Part shown: piece after piece, positions 1-9,189 of the stretch
Layout of the letters: each line of letters starts with the position of its first letter
How positions within the stretch are numbered: the first letter of the stretch is position 1
Source: Bradyrhizobium sp. 139
Lineage (GTDB): Bacteria; Pseudomonadota; Alphaproteobacteria; Rhizobiales; Xanthobacteraceae
DNA: 50,167 nucleotides
Assembly (NCBI RefSeq): GCF_023074175.1
Contig: NZ_JADPKS010000087.1
Span: 1 to 50,167, forward strand
Direction of reading: 5' to 3'
Notes under the pieces: generated by a model
Database searches by the model: none
Seen by the model: only the letters and a program-made list of their open reading frames with translations
Told to the model about the DNA's origin: nothing
Position numbers and translations under genes: made by a program

Positions 1-190
1 TATGGATCTTGATCGGGTCGCCAAAGCGTTCGGGCAAGTCCCGCCAAGGGATGCCGGCCCGATAACGGTAGATCACCGCTTCTACAAACAGCCGATTGTC
101 CTTGGCAGTTACCCCCACATGCCCCTCACGTCCCGGCAAAATATCCTTGATCCTGTCCCATTGATCGTCCCGAAGGGCGTAGCGGCGCAT
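1..190 (-). CDS. IS5-family transposase, N-terminal part (partial at window edge)
   Basis: The minus strand from position 190 encodes a protein starting MRRYALRDDQWDRIKDILPG and continuing with VEAVIYRYRAGIPWRDLPERFGD. This is the classic N-terminal region of IS5-family (IS427 group) transposases, the DNA-binding part ahead of the DDE catalytic core. The gene leaves the window at position 1, so the catalytic residues and the integrity of the element cannot be judged. The start codon lies about 80 bp inside the element's terminal repeat, which is usual for this group. After ERFGD the sequence reads PIKIH where relatives usually have WKNVH, so a small lesion close to the edge is possible. The family assignment is confident; whether the gene is functional is unknown. 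Confidence 0.85.
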   Translation of the reverse strand, partial: MRRYALRDDQWDRIKDILPGREGHVGVTAKDNRLFVEAVIYRYRAGIPWRDLPERFGDPIKIH

Positions 191-270
191 CTTGTCAGCT
201 CCGAATCAGCTGACTGCCTATGAATCACGCGATAATCTGCTTGGGAATCCTCTAATTGAGGACAGGCTCT
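1..270 (-). mobile_element. Right-hand end of an IS5-family insertion sequence
   Basis: Downstream of the transposase start, positions 244-270 read outward-in on the minus strand as AGAGCCTGTCCTCAATTAG and on. This is the typical terminal inverted repeat of the IS427 group of IS5. A CTAG tetranucleotide straddles the boundary (269-272), in keeping with the YTAR target preference of this group. The other end lies outside the window. Confidence 0.7.
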
Positions 271-643
271 AGTCTGGAGTATCGTTCGCCTGCTCTGTAC
301 AATCTGACGCTACGGCCGATTCAAGCTTCTTCGATTGCTCTGTCGGATGAAAGCTACTCATGGTGACCGCGGTTTCGCACAAACGGCGCAATCGGTGTCC
401 CCCCAGCGGTGGTCCTGGATGGGCGGCCCGAACGGTTCCATTATCGGCGCTCACGGTGCGCCGCGGGCCAGCACATCGGTGAACCAAGGCTGAGGACCGA
501 CGCATTTCAGCTCGGCGGCGGCCATGACGGGCGCGGCGGCCCGCGGCGACGGAGCGCTACGTTCCTGACGCAGGCGCATGCGTTCTATGAGCGGACGCCA
601 TTCTCCGCGCCAATGACCCGCGGCACAGGTCCCGAATTTTGCT

Positions 644-832
644 TCACAGTGTCAATGTAAAAGGAAACGTGGTCGCTAGGAGCCGTTCAAAGGCAGATTG
701 CCGCTCAAGCAGGCGATCTTCGAGAACCTTACGCTCGAGATCACTTAGCTCGCTTTTAAGCCTTCTTCGACAGCGCCAAATTTCATTCCGCACGTATCTG
801 ATCTCACTCAAGGGATCGTCAATCGAAGCCAT
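644..832 (-). CDS. Small charged hypothetical protein
   Basis: This open frame encodes about 62 residues starting MASIDDPLSEIRYVRNEIW and continuing with a highly charged, helix-forming stretch rich in Arg, Glu and Leu (RRRLKSELSDLERKVLEDRL). The composition suggests a short coiled-coil or helical protein rather than a random frame. An alternative start lies four codons upstream at 844. No clear Shine-Dalgarno sequence precedes either start. The gene lies downstream of a strong minus-strand sigma-54 promoter at 1222-1236. Two other tiny frames lie between them: one starting at 1059, and an 18-codon frame beginning near 940 with a good GGGAGGAG ribosome site. I do not recognise a family. It is annotated because of its protein-like composition and promoter context. 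Confidence 0.4.
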   Translation of the reverse strand: MASIDDPLSEIRYVRNEIWRCRRRLKSELSDLERKVLEDRLLERQSAFERLLATTFPFTLTL

Positions 833-1221
833 CACGGACACCATATCTAACTTGAACGAGCCATGGACAACTGGTCAATCACGTCCTTCCCTCGGTAAGA
901 CGCCGATGAGATCTCACGACCTGGCCATCTGCGGGCATGATGTAACGATCTCCTCCCAGCATGTCCTCTTGTACCGAAGTCTTTCAACGCAAGAGCACGA
1001 AGTGACCGTTGCTTCTGCAGAAGTTCAGCGATTTTTGCCATCAGCGCGCAGGATTTCAAAAGCTGCCACTCGGCCGTGAGTGGGTCGAAATGGTTATCTT
1101 ATCCCAACCAACACGCGGCCCGATCAGGTGTCAGGCCGGCACTTAAGCTGGTGTCGAATGGGAGTATCCGAGTAAATCGGACGGCCGTACCGTCAAACTC
1201 TGGGTAACAGATTTGAGATCG

Positions 1222-1236
1222 GCAATTGCCATGCCA
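1222..1236 (-). promoter_or_regulatory. Sigma-54 (RpoN) -24/-12 promoter, minus strand
   Basis: The reverse complement reads TGGCATG-GCAA-TTGC, an exact fit to the RpoN consensus TGGCAYR-N4-TTGC with correct GG-N10-GC spacing. Transcription would start near 1210 and run leftward into the small frames at 644-1059. No NifA-type site was found immediately upstream. The nearest TGT-N10-ACA is at 1517-1532, about 290 bp away. Confidence 0.55.
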
Positions 1237-1516
1237 GCGAACCCCAGGTGGGATTCAAGACAAGCAATGTTCAGGCTTCGGAGCTTGTCTGTTACAAACG
1301 AGCGGGATTTCGGCGGCGGCGCGCAAAGAGCCGGCCCGAATATGAGGTCGGAGAGCCTTCAGTCGGCAGGGCGAGGCGAAATCGTGAGCGATGCGCACCG
1401 CTCGCCGTAGGCCAGCGTAGATCTTTTTACCGCCGTCCCACGTGTGGCCGGCAAGCTGGCAATTGGATCTCATCACAAAACTTTCTGTGCGATGATGTCT
1501 AGCCGGGACTGGCGCT

Positions 1517-1532
1517 TGTCGCATCTGTGACA
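1517..1532. promoter_or_regulatory. NifA-type upstream activator sequence
   Basis: The sequence TGT-CGCATCTGTG-ACA is a perfect TGT-N10-ACA element. It lies about 95 bp upstream of the plus-strand -24/-12 promoter at 1626, i.e. 120-135 bp before the expected start of transcription, the usual position for NifA binding. Confidence 0.6.
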
Positions 1533-1625
1533 CTGTATGTATGTATCAAACCAAGACATCCGACGTTGTTCGGTAGCCCGGACTCGTTCTGTAACTAAAT
1601 CAGCAGCTTGCATGTCAGATGCAAC

Positions 1626-1641
1626 TGGCATGGGGGTTGCT
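1626..1641 (+). promoter_or_regulatory. Sigma-54 (RpoN) -24/-12 promoter, plus strand
   Basis: TGGCATG-GGGG-TTGCT matches the RpoN consensus at every conserved position with correct spacing. Transcription should start near 1653. The first convincing gene downstream is the cytochrome c peroxidase at 2056, which would give a leader of about 400 nt. The leader contains only a short frame (1736-1819) without a recognisable product. Confidence 0.65.
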
Positions 1642-2055
1642 ATTGTCCAGCCGCACCGTGAGCGCTGAGCGCGACCAGCGGTGCAAGACGGATACGATCA
1701 ACTTCGCTGGAGCGTATTGGCCACCCAATCGCTTAATGGAGAACCGATGCGGCCACCGGACAGATTATCCTTTTTCGGCACGCTTGTTGTTGTCAATCGG
1801 CCATCATGCCGAAGGTTGAGGCGCTAGTCTGATCTACCAAGGTCGTGATCCAAGCTCAAAGCGAACTCGCGAATCAAATAACGGCTTAAAGCCTCGTGGG
1901 CGAACGCCGGCAGCGAGCACCTCGAAATCGAACATTTGATGCAGCCTCGCTTCACAGGATCCGGTGCATGCTGCGCCGGCCCGTTGAGGGAACAGGGTGT
2001 GGCATCGCTTTCGACTGTTTCCTTGATTATCAATCAGAACTGATGAGGCGGGTGT

Positions 2056-3123
2056 ATGAACAAATCGATCCGTGAGCTTCGGCTTGTGGCTGAAGTATCT
2101 GTTTTGGCGATTGGGCTGCTGATGTCGTCAGGAGCTAGCGCGGACGATGATCTGATGAGAACCGCCAGACAGATCTTCCATCCGATCCCATCAGTCATTC
2201 CTGCGGTAAAGGACAATCCAGTCACGCATGAAAAGGTCGAGCTTGGCAAGATTCTGTTCTTCGATCCGCGGCTATCGGCAAGCGAGATCATTAGCTGCAA
2301 TACGTGCCACAATCTCGGCGGCGGCGGAGTCGATGCCGGTCCGACCTCAGTCGGTCACGGCTGGAAGGTCGGCCTACGTCGGGCCCCAACCGTCTACAAC
2401 GCGGTGTTCAATGCGGCGCAATTCTGGGACGGACGCGCCGCGGACCTTAAGGCGCAAGCAACTGGCCCGGTGCAGGCGAGTGCCGAAATGAATGCGACTC
2501 CGGATCATGTGCTCGACACCTTGAACTCAATGGCCAGCTATGTCGTCTTGTTCAAAAATGCTTTCCCGAACGAAGCGAGACCGGTCAGCTTTGAAAACTT
2601 TGCGAAGGCAATCGAGGCTTTTGAAGCGACTCTAATTACACCTGCGGCCCCGTTCGATCAGTATTTGGAGGGCAATACACATGCTCTCGATGATCAGCAG
2701 AAGTCAGGGTTGGCGCTGTTTATGGAGAAGGGATGCTCCTCTTGCCACAATGGAATCAATGTCGGTGGACAGGCCTACTTCCAGTTCGGCGTGATGAAGA
2801 AGCCGGACGCAACCCTGCTTCCGCAAGCCGATAAGGGTCGATTCGCGGTCACCAAGGCGGTCGGCGACGAATATGTCTTCCGCGCGGCGCCGTTGCGGAA
2901 CGTCGCTTTGCGAGCCCCTTACTTCCATTCGGGCCAGGTTTGGAGCCTGAAGCAGGCTGTTGCCCTGATGAGTGAAATCCAGCTCGGCGCCAAGCTTAGC
3001 GATGGAGAAGAAAACGACATTGTCGCGTTTCTGAATTCGCTTACCGGGCGGCTACCTAAGATCGAGTATCCGATACTACCCACCCGTACGAACACGACGC
3101 CAAAGCCTTCGATAGACAGATAG
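2056..3123 (+). CDS. Secreted di-haem cytochrome c peroxidase (CcpA/MauG family)
   Basis: The 355-residue product begins with a cleavable signal peptide of about 29 residues (LAIGLLMSSGASA), so it acts in the periplasm. It carries two c-type haem sites, CNTCH at residues 81-85 and CSSCH at 227-231, the arrangement of bacterial di-haem peroxidases. These reduce hydrogen peroxide with electrons from cytochrome c. Family blocks such as KILFFDPRLSAS, QFWDGRAADL, APLRNVALRAPYFHSG and IVAFLNSLTG are all present, and the length is normal. GAGG lies 7-8 nt before the ATG, supporting the start. Upstream are a NifA-type site and an RpoN promoter on the same strand, so expression during microaerobic nitrogen fixation is a reasonable inference; detoxifying peroxide would fit. 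The family is certain, the physiological role is inferred. Confidence 0.93.
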   Translation: MNKSIRELRLVAEVSVLAIGLLMSSGASADDDLMRTARQIFHPIPSVIPAVKDNPVTHEKVELGKILFFDPRLSASEIISCNTCHNLGGGGVDAGPTSVGHGWKVGLRRAPTVYNAVFNAAQFWDGRAADLKAQATGPVQASAEMNATPDHVLDTLNSMASYVVLFKNAFPNEARPVSFENFAKAIEAFEATLITPAAPFDQYLEGNTHALDDQQKSGLALFMEKGCSSCHNGINVGGQAYFQFGVMKKPDATLLPQADKGRFAVTKAVGDEYVFRAAPLRNVALRAPYFHSGQVWSLKQAVALMSEIQLGAKLSDGEENDIVAFLNSLTGRLPKIEYPILPTRTNTTPKPSIDR

Positions 3124-3237
3124 GATTAACAGCACCGGCCTCATGTCTTGCCGAATAATAACAGATGCGACGCAAGAACCCGGCGTCCCGCAATGACGTC
3201 AAAATGAATGATCCGTGCTGTCATTCATAACCAGGCA

Positions 3238-3300
3238 ATCGGGTAGGAGGAAGCCTCACGGCTTCCCCCTCCCACACACCGTACGTACGGGTCCGTAAAC
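3238..3300 (-). mobile_element. Group II intron 3'-end remnant (domains V-VI)
   Basis: On the minus strand the sequence runs GGACCCGTACGTACGG, then TGTGTGGGAGGGGGAAGCC, and then a hairpin closing with CTACCCGAT. This is the usual 3' end of bacterial group II introns downstream of the ltrA-type maturase: the end of domain V followed by domain VI. No maturase gene or 5' intron end is visible on the right, so this is a relic. Folding against group II covariance models would confirm it. Confidence 0.55.
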
Positions 3301-3315
3301 AACTAGGCCAGCGCA

Positions 3316-3500
3316 TTGCCAAAGCCCTCTACGATGGCAGGGTCAGCAGTGTTCGGGAATTGGGATTTTTACAAAGCATCTCTCGCAAGGTTGAACGATA
3401 TGGAGAGCAAGCCTTCATTAGCAATGATCAAGCGAGCTGGCTCTTTACGGTCCTCGCAAGGTTGGAGCAGAGAACGGTCTTGCGCCCAAATCCCAGACGC
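3316..3500 (+). pseudogene. Frameshifted fragment of a small unknown protein
   Basis: One frame gives FGNWDFYK. The next frame continues at once with SISRKVERYGEQAFISNDQ and then ASWLFTVLARLEQ, after which protein-like character stops. Read across the shift this is a plausible amphipathic small-protein core of the kind found on rhizobial plasmids and islands. I cannot name the family. The remainder up to the IS1182 element at 4113 shows no recognisable coding sequence. Confidence 0.3.
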
Positions 3501-4112
3501 AGTGCAAACCGGCAGCTGTCCCCTCCGCCAGCGAGAGCGCGCTCGAAGGTTTCGACATCACGGAGGCATTGGAGTCGTAAAGCAATGATTGGCTCCGTCC
3601 CGAGGCGGCATCGGCGGAATACTTCATCGGACCGCGACTACTGCCCAGCTGGCGCATGCTCGCCCCGAGCCACTTACACGGCCACGAGTTTCCATAGCGC
3701 TCGAAACAATCCTGCCCTCTCCGATGCAAGAAAATTCGTTCGCCGCAATCAAGCGCCGACTTTGTGCTCAGTTCGGCTTTAGCCGTTCATGCGCCGAACA
3801 GGTGAGCGCTTAGAGACTAGACGAGCCTTCGTTGCGGCGCTCTCGGCTTTCAGACTGACAATGAGCGCAGTCAGGCCCTTGGCTGTTTTGCAGCGTTCAG
3901 CGGCACGTCCCGCATCACGCCGCACCCCGATTTCGCCGAAGTGAGTTCGCGCGCAAGACCTGAGTGATAAGGCCCGAGACTGTCGTTCCGGCGATATCGG
4001 CTTTTGTCACGTTTTGCACGCGACGCGGCCCCGCCGAGCGGCCGCGCGATGTCCTTTGTCCAGAGTGAACCGGAAGTGAGTTGAGTCAGCTGCGACTTCC
4101 GAAAATGACCCT

Positions 4113-4859
4113 GGCTGTGTGAAAACGCCGCTGCTTTGCTATGATTCCCTCGTGATTCTGCGGGGGAAGCTGATGAGGCGCTTCGTTAAGCAGGCGGATC
4201 GTGGGCAACGGACGCTATTACCCGAATGCCTCGATGATTTCATTGACGAGAGCAACCCTGTTCGCGTGATCGACGTGTTTGTCGATCCTCGCGTGCCACG
4301 AGGCCGGCATCACCGTAACTCTGCCCAAGCCGCAGACGTCGGGTGCCAAGTCAGACGGCCGCTTCGGCAAGCAGGACTTTGCCTATTTGCCGGAGGAAGA
4401 CGCCTATCGCTGTCCGGCTGGGGAGCAACTGCCGTATCGCTTTACGAACGAGGAAGATGGCAAGCGGATAAAGCGCTACTGGACCACAGCCTGTCAAAAA
4501 TGTTCACTCAAATCGCAATGCACGACAGGGCCGGAGCGACGGATTCCACGATGGGAGCATGAGCATCTGCTCGAAGCCGTGCAGCAGCGCCTTGATGCAA
4601 ACGCACAAGCGATGCGCGTGCGTCGCGAGACGGTCGAGCATCCGTTCGGCACCATGAAGGCCCGCATGGGAGCGACACACTTCCTCACCAAAACACTTCC
4701 AAAAGTAGCCGCCGAGATGGCTCTTTCGGTCCTGGCCTATAACCTGACACGGGCCATGAACATCGTCGGGACCAAGCCGTTGATGGCCGCGATCGCGGCC
4801 TGAGACCAAACCGTCCTGGCTTCTCACCACCCTCCCGGGGAAGGCGTTTTTACACGACC
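4113..4859 (+). mobile_element. IS1182-family element with large internal deletion
   Basis: Imperfect inverted repeats bound the element: TGTGTGAAAACGCC on the left and the reverse complement CGTGTAAAAACGCC on the right. The 747-bp length is less than half that of a complete IS1182-type element. It contains the two ends of the transposase gene joined out of frame, so it could move only if supplied with transposase in trans. Confidence 0.7.
4173..4803 (+). pseudogene. IS1182-family transposase, internally deleted
   Basis: The first frame starts MRRFVKQADRGQRTLLPECL and continues to VRVIDVFVD, the conserved N terminus of IS1182 transposases. After about 38 residues the sequence jumps to the C-terminal third in another frame, ILACHEAGITVTLPKPQTSG, which then runs intact through FGKQDFAYLPEEDAYRCPAG, the zinc-finger-like CQKCSLKSQC, and ETVEHPFGTMKARMGATHFL to the normal end near IAA. 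About 250 residues including most of the DDE core are missing, and the join is out of frame. The gene is therefore dead. The family assignment rests on the exact order of these blocks. Confidence 0.88.
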
Positions 4860-4979
4860 AAGACCCTGAACGGACGTGGGAGATACAAAACCTGGACGCG
4901 GTCGGTCTCAGGACTTGGCTTTGGTTTGCTCGGACGCCCGTATGATGGACGGACGCGGTCGCCCCTAACTCTTGCCCTA

Positions 4980-5126
4980 CTAGGCGTGATCGTAGGCCTG
5001 CAGGATCCGGACAAAATCAGCCATGCTGGATCGATCTCGGTTTTCGGCCATAGCCGCAACCTGAGTATTGGCCGCGGGCTGGCTTCCCTGCCAGAACCGC
5101 ATCAGGAGATCGGCGATGTTTCTCAT
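4980..5126 (-). CDS. Small hypothetical protein, 48 residues
   Basis: A frame starting MRNIADLLMRFWQGSQPAA and ending SMADFVRILQAYDHA is preceded by a good ribosome site: AGGGAG about 8 nt before the ATG at 5126. The longer frame that runs upstream to 5333 has an unstructured Arg/Cys-rich extension without initiation signals, so I chose the inner start. The product is small and probably cytoplasmic, with two amphipathic helices. No family is recognised. It stands alone between the IS1182 relic and a 1.3-kb stretch without clear genes. Confidence 0.45.
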   Translation of the reverse strand: MRNIADLLMRFWQGSQPAANTQVAAMAENRDRSSMADFVRILQAYDHA

Positions 5127-6429
5127 GGTGTACTCCCTGCACCAACCATGGCAGTAAGCATCAGGTGAGCGGCAAAGCGCCGCTGGATCGGGAGAAGGGC
5201 CGGCGGGCACTACGCCGCCGGCCTTGTCCCGCAACTGCCGGCTCGCAGGCCGGTTCCGTTGCTTTTCACTCTGGATGTATCGGTAACACCAAGCACTTGG
5301 TCGGCGCCATCGCGCGCAGGTATGAAGTGACAATACTTAGGTAGGCTTGGGCACGTGAATCGGGATCAGTCGACCAAGTGTCGGTTAAATCGCAGGTAGG
5401 TTGGCAAGAGCGCGACCGGCACGATCAAAGGACGATGATCGAATTGTTGGGCTGGTCCGACGGAATGCGTATTTTAGCTCATACAGTCGGAAACGAGTAC
5501 GTCCCACTCACTCCCCCCGACGGCGCTCCCGTCCCGTTGATGAAGTTCCTTGCGAGGAGGAGCGCTGGGCATTCTCAGAACTAACCGAGATTTATCAAAT
5601 CGAACCCGAATTCAAGGCCAAGGTCGAATGCGAGTTCGACAAGATGTGCGGCGTTCGCAATGTTGATGCTCGGCACCTAGGAGCCGAACAAGCCACTTTT
5701 CGCCAATGCCTTTTATCCTTTGCTCGGCCGCAACGGTGCATCCGCGCGAGTGTCCAGTTTCTTCGCAAAGTCGGCAGCTTACAAAAGTGAAGGGCCCTGA
5801 CCGATTTCATCAACCCGGGTCGTGGACCTCGGTCGTGTGCGCCGTTCGCATCCGGGGATGACAATCTGGATTCCGGCGGAGGTTCGTCCAAATGCAGACA
5901 TGCTGCGGCTCCGAAGTGACCATCTCGATATAAAGTGGCATGTCGTTCGACATTTACCCATTGCGGACCGACGGAGCTACCCAGGAAAAAGCCAGGCGAG
6001 CAATCGAGCCGCATCCCATCCGCGCTCACTAGGTGCGTCGCCGTGGTGAGTGAGCCGGCGGGCAAAGTGGCAGGCAGGGACTGGTGGGAACCGGTTGAGA
6101 ACCTCCACCTCTAGGGGATAAAGGCAACAGATCTACCAATGCGTTGCCGTCGGCCCGCTTTGGTCGTTCGCTGCGCTCGTCTGTCCGACACACCGTCCCA
6201 CTGTCCCGCCAAGTGTTTCACACTTTTACAGGGTGACCCAGCGGTCTTCCGGCAGGCAATAACTCGGCATACGGCCGGGTACCAGGGAAGCAACCGCCCT
6301 CACCTGCCACACCTCAAGTGAGGCAATGGTTCGGCAAGTGAGGCATTGAACCGCCCCACCACCACCCTTTTCCTAAGGGTGGGGAGTGGGGCGTGGCACG
6401 CTCCTGAGGAAAAATAAGGTGGGGCAAAA
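5127..6429. other. Stretch without a convincing gene
   Basis: No recognisable protein was found on either strand. A plus-strand frame at 5401-5790 contains the protein-like segment ELTEIYQIEPEFKAKVECEF, but nothing around it matches a family. At 6313-6350 a 20-bp unit beginning CAAGTGAGGCA is repeated twice in tandem. At 6361-6381 a hairpin with arms CCACCCTT and AAGGGTGG lies just past the end of the TOPRIM/AAA gene. It lacks a T-run, so it is at best a weak terminator. Confidence 0.5.
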
Positions 6430-8370
6430 TCAGGTCTCCTTCACTTCGATGAACTTCCGGGGGTTTCGTTTTTCGTCCACGCCCTGGACCACAACGAGCG
6501 AGCCGGCCACCAGCCATGCCTTAATCATTCCACCGACCTTTGCCTTCTCCGCCTTGACCTCAAGATCGAGCCCCAGCGCCTCCGCCACGGCCTTGCCGGC
6601 CCAGTCCTTGGCTTGAATGCTCTCTCGCCACTTGCCGGCCCTGATTGCCTGCGCAACCTTCTCGAAGTCAGCGCCAGTGATCCCGGCCAGATTGTCCGGC
6701 CATTCCCAGGCCGCAACCACGCCAACGCTATCGCCGGTACTCCTATGAGGACCGTTGTTCAGGTCCACACTTTCGAGCCGAAACCAGTCCGATTTATCAG
6801 CAGGTGGGGTAAGGTTGGCCTTGTCGTTGATCGTTCGGAAATAGAGCCGCGGATTCTCAACGCCAGCGCGCTCCGCTTCATCCTTGGTCATCCGGTTGAC
6901 GACGCGTACGGTTCGGCAGGCATCGGTTAGGGCCTTTCCGCCGCGTGTCGATTCGGTCGTGACCTCGTGTTCTCCCTTTCGAGTATGGGCCACCAACTCA
7001 ACCGCGCAATTTCCAGCATCCGCAACGCGGCCCCATTCCTTGGCAACCATTTCCTGGGCGCCGTTATCGTTTTCAGCAACTCGATGGCTCGACACATACG
7101 GGTCGACAATAAGGACGTCGATTTTCCACAGCCTGATCTGGTCGACCAAAGCATCAACCACCGGCCGGCAGATAACCGCACCATTCCTCTGGGTTTCAGC
7201 AATCACAAGCGGCTGCTCTCGCCCGCAGTTCACATACAGCCGGTCGCCTACGTCCTGCGGCGTCAAGCCATAGTGGCGGGCCGTTGCTTGAATGCGGCGG
7301 ACAATCTCCTCATGGGGATCCTCAAGATTCCACAACCACACACGAAGCAAACCGGCGGGCTTTGCGCCTAGCAGGCTCTTGCCCGATACCATTGACAGGG
7401 TTTCGGCGATCTCAAGGTTGGTTTTGCCGACCCCGCCGGGCGCAACCGTCGCCGTGAGGAATTTGCGCAGCAACCTGCGATCGTACAGCCACTGCCTTTC
7501 TGGTATGGTCTCTGGCTCGGTCCACGCGTAAGGTTTAGCCGTAATTGGGCTTGGCGCGGGTTCGTTCGGCGCAATTTCGGGCGCGATCCTTAGAATATCC
7601 GCAAGCTGCTCGGCAGTACCGCCGGCACCAAGCCAGTCGGAAACGTCGCCCTTCAAAGGAAGGTGGACAATGCGGATGGATCGCGCGATGCCCGCGAGCC
7701 CGGCGGCAACCTGCTTCGCATGGCGAGCGCCAGGTTCATCGTTGTCCGGCAAGATGTAGACGTCCCGGCCCGCCATGTGGTGGTTGAGATCTGCTGTCCA
7801 CTTGCCGGCACCGCCCGAGTTCGTCGTGGCGACATAGCCAAGAGCCGCAAGGTTATCCGCGTCCTTTTCACCCTCTACGATCAGAATGCGCGTAGTATTG
7901 TCGGCAGCGAGCATCTCGGGCAGCCGATACAGGACCTTTGGACCCTTGGGGGCTCCCTTAATCCATGTCGAGCCGGTCCATTGCTCTTGCCAGAAGCGCT
8001 TGTTCGCCGTGCGATTGATGCGCAGATATGGGGAGCCATCTGCCTGCTGGTAGGTGTAGGCCGCAGGTTTGCCCTCAGGTTTTGCAACGACTTGTCCCGA
8101 AACCCTCTCACAGGTTGGCGCGATATGCTCGGCCTTAGGCTTGATCGGCTCCCACTGGGCCATGCCCGCGCGTTCCCGAACGTAGTCCTTGCACACCAGC
8201 GGGTCGTCGTGGGCGAAACTGTGCACCAACATGCCGCCGGGCGCGGTGGAATCCAGCTTAATCGACAATGAGCGATCTTTACGAGAGTGATTAGGCCCAG
8301 GCGCCAAGACCTCGTTGCCCGAGACCTCACCGCCCAAAGCCGCGGCAAGCTGCTGCGGGGAAAGAGTCAT
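6430..8370 (-). CDS. TOPRIM plus RecA-like AAA ATPase protein (primase/replication-initiator type)
   Basis: The 646-residue product resembles primase-helicase or RepA-like proteins of plasmids, phages and integrative elements. An N-terminal region with a primase-like fold precursor (PGPNHSRKDRSLSIKLD) is followed by a TOPRIM domain around residues 165-235 (ILIVEGEKDADNLAALG, then VYILPDNDEPG with its acidic pair). A RecA-like ATPase comes next, with Walker A APGGVGKT near 310-317 and Walker B DVLIVDPYVSS near 415. The ATPase segment is of the AAA_25 or RepA helicase type. The ATG at 8370 was chosen because the conserved sequence begins MTLSPQQLAAALGG; another start lies five codons upstream. 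A small HTH gene lies 324 bp upstream on the same strand, and 22-bp repeats lie beyond that. Together they look like a replication module of a mobile element. Replication function is inferred, not shown. Confidence 0.82.
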   Translation of the reverse strand: MTLSPQQLAAALGGEVSGNEVLAPGPNHSRKDRSLSIKLDSTAPGGMLVHSFAHDDPLVCKDYVRERAGMAQWEPIKPKAEHIAPTCERVSGQVVAKPEGKPAAYTYQQADGSPYLRINRTANKRFWQEQWTGSTWIKGAPKGPKVLYRLPEMLAADNTTRILIVEGEKDADNLAALGYVATTNSGGAGKWTADLNHHMAGRDVYILPDNDEPGARHAKQVAAGLAGIARSIRIVHLPLKGDVSDWLGAGGTAEQLADILRIAPEIAPNEPAPSPITAKPYAWTEPETIPERQWLYDRRLLRKFLTATVAPGGVGKTNLEIAETLSMVSGKSLLGAKPAGLLRVWLWNLEDPHEEIVRRIQATARHYGLTPQDVGDRLYVNCGREQPLVIAETQRNGAVICRPVVDALVDQIRLWKIDVLIVDPYVSSHRVAENDNGAQEMVAKEWGRVADAGNCAVELVAHTRKGEHEVTTESTRGGKALTDACRTVRVVNRMTKDEAERAGVENPRLYFRTINDKANLTPPADKSDWFRLESVDLNNGPHRSTGDSVGVVAAWEWPDNLAGITGADFEKVAQAIRAGKWRESIQAKDWAGKAVAEALGLDLEVKAEKAKVGGMIKAWLVAGSLVVVQGVDEKRNPRKFIEVKET

Positions 8371-8385
8371 GGCGGCGCCCCGCAT

Positions 8386-8693
8386 CCCGCGCGAAGGAGC
8401 TTTTTTTTGACGGTCTCGCCGCCACGGACCATACGAAGCCCATGAGACTGCGGAGTCCGATCCTGCGTGCCGACGATCCCCCCTCGCGGTGCATCGTTAC
8501 ACTGACGCGGAAGCAGTCGGCGTCAAAGGCGCTCAGATTCGCGATGGAAGGAATAGATTACCGATCGCTAAGAGCGGCGGTGATGTAGTTGTATTCGACC
8601 TCGTTCGAGCTGGTCGACAGCCCGAAAGGCGTTTTGGTGAGAGCTGCTTGGCCGAGAGAAACACATAGACCCAGCATGCGATGCGTGGGGTGA
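8386..8693. other. Gap between the HTH gene and the TOPRIM/AAA gene
   Basis: No open frame with protein-like content was seen. A run of seven T residues at 8402-8408 lies just upstream of the TOPRIM/AAA start. No clear promoter or terminator was recognised. Confidence 0.4.
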
Positions 8694-8939
8694 CTATGCA
8701 GCGCGACCACGGCGTTCAGCTTCCTGTTTGAGCCGGCGCTCTACGTAAGCTTCTATGCTGCGCCACAGGATCTTGCGCGAACCGCCCTCACGGTAACTCT
8801 CCAGCTCCCCCGAATTAAGAAGTTGGTAGATTTTCGCGCGCCCGATCTTCAGGGCGATCATTGTTTCGTTCACGCTCGCAACGATCGGGCGCTTGCTGCC
8901 GAAGGTTGCGTTGATCGCTTCTGGCGAACATGATGACAT
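8694..8939 (-). CDS. Excisionase-family helix-turn-helix DNA-binding protein
   Basis: The 81-residue product carries an excisionase/MerR-type winged helix: VNETMIALKIGRAKIYQLLN and then SGELESYREGGSRKILWRSI, the usual helix-turn-helix, wing and Arg-Lys contacts of HTH_17 proteins. A basic tail (YVERRLKQEAERRGRAA) follows. Such proteins act as recombination directionality factors or as repressors and initiator partners in mobile elements. The gene precedes the TOPRIM/AAA gene on the same strand and follows the iteron-like repeats, so it could regulate or assist replication of that module. The start at 8939 gives the full domain with a short leader of 18 residues; a shorter version starting inside the leader is possible. 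Confidence 0.8.
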   Translation of the reverse strand: MSSCSPEAINATFGSKRPIVASVNETMIALKIGRAKIYQLLNSGELESYREGGSRKILWRSIEAYVERRLKQEAERRGRAA

Positions 8940-9189
8940 CGGATGTTACTTTCTTCGCTCTCGCTGGTTCGAAGGAACATCAAAGAACACCAGCGAATGC
9001 AACGTCATCACGAGCTGAAGATACAACCCTGGGGTTTATCGACTAGCCTTTCCGTCCCGCGGTTTTATCGACCGCCCGCAACAAGTTACTGAACATAAAT
9101 ATGTTTTTGGTTTCGGAAATTAAGAGTCACGAGCCGAAAACTGCGCACTCAGCAGTTGTGGATAAAATGAGGCGGAGAATTGACGAAGA

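Noticed and set aside
2005..2020. TGGCATCGCTTTCGA as a second RpoN promoter close to the peroxidase
   Set aside because: The -12 block reads TCGA rather than TTGC, and the conserved GC is missing.
2024..2038. TTGATTATCAATCAG ahead of the peroxidase gene, resembling an FNR/FixK box
   Set aside because: The spacing does not fit TTGAT-N4-ATCAA; the half sites are only one base apart.
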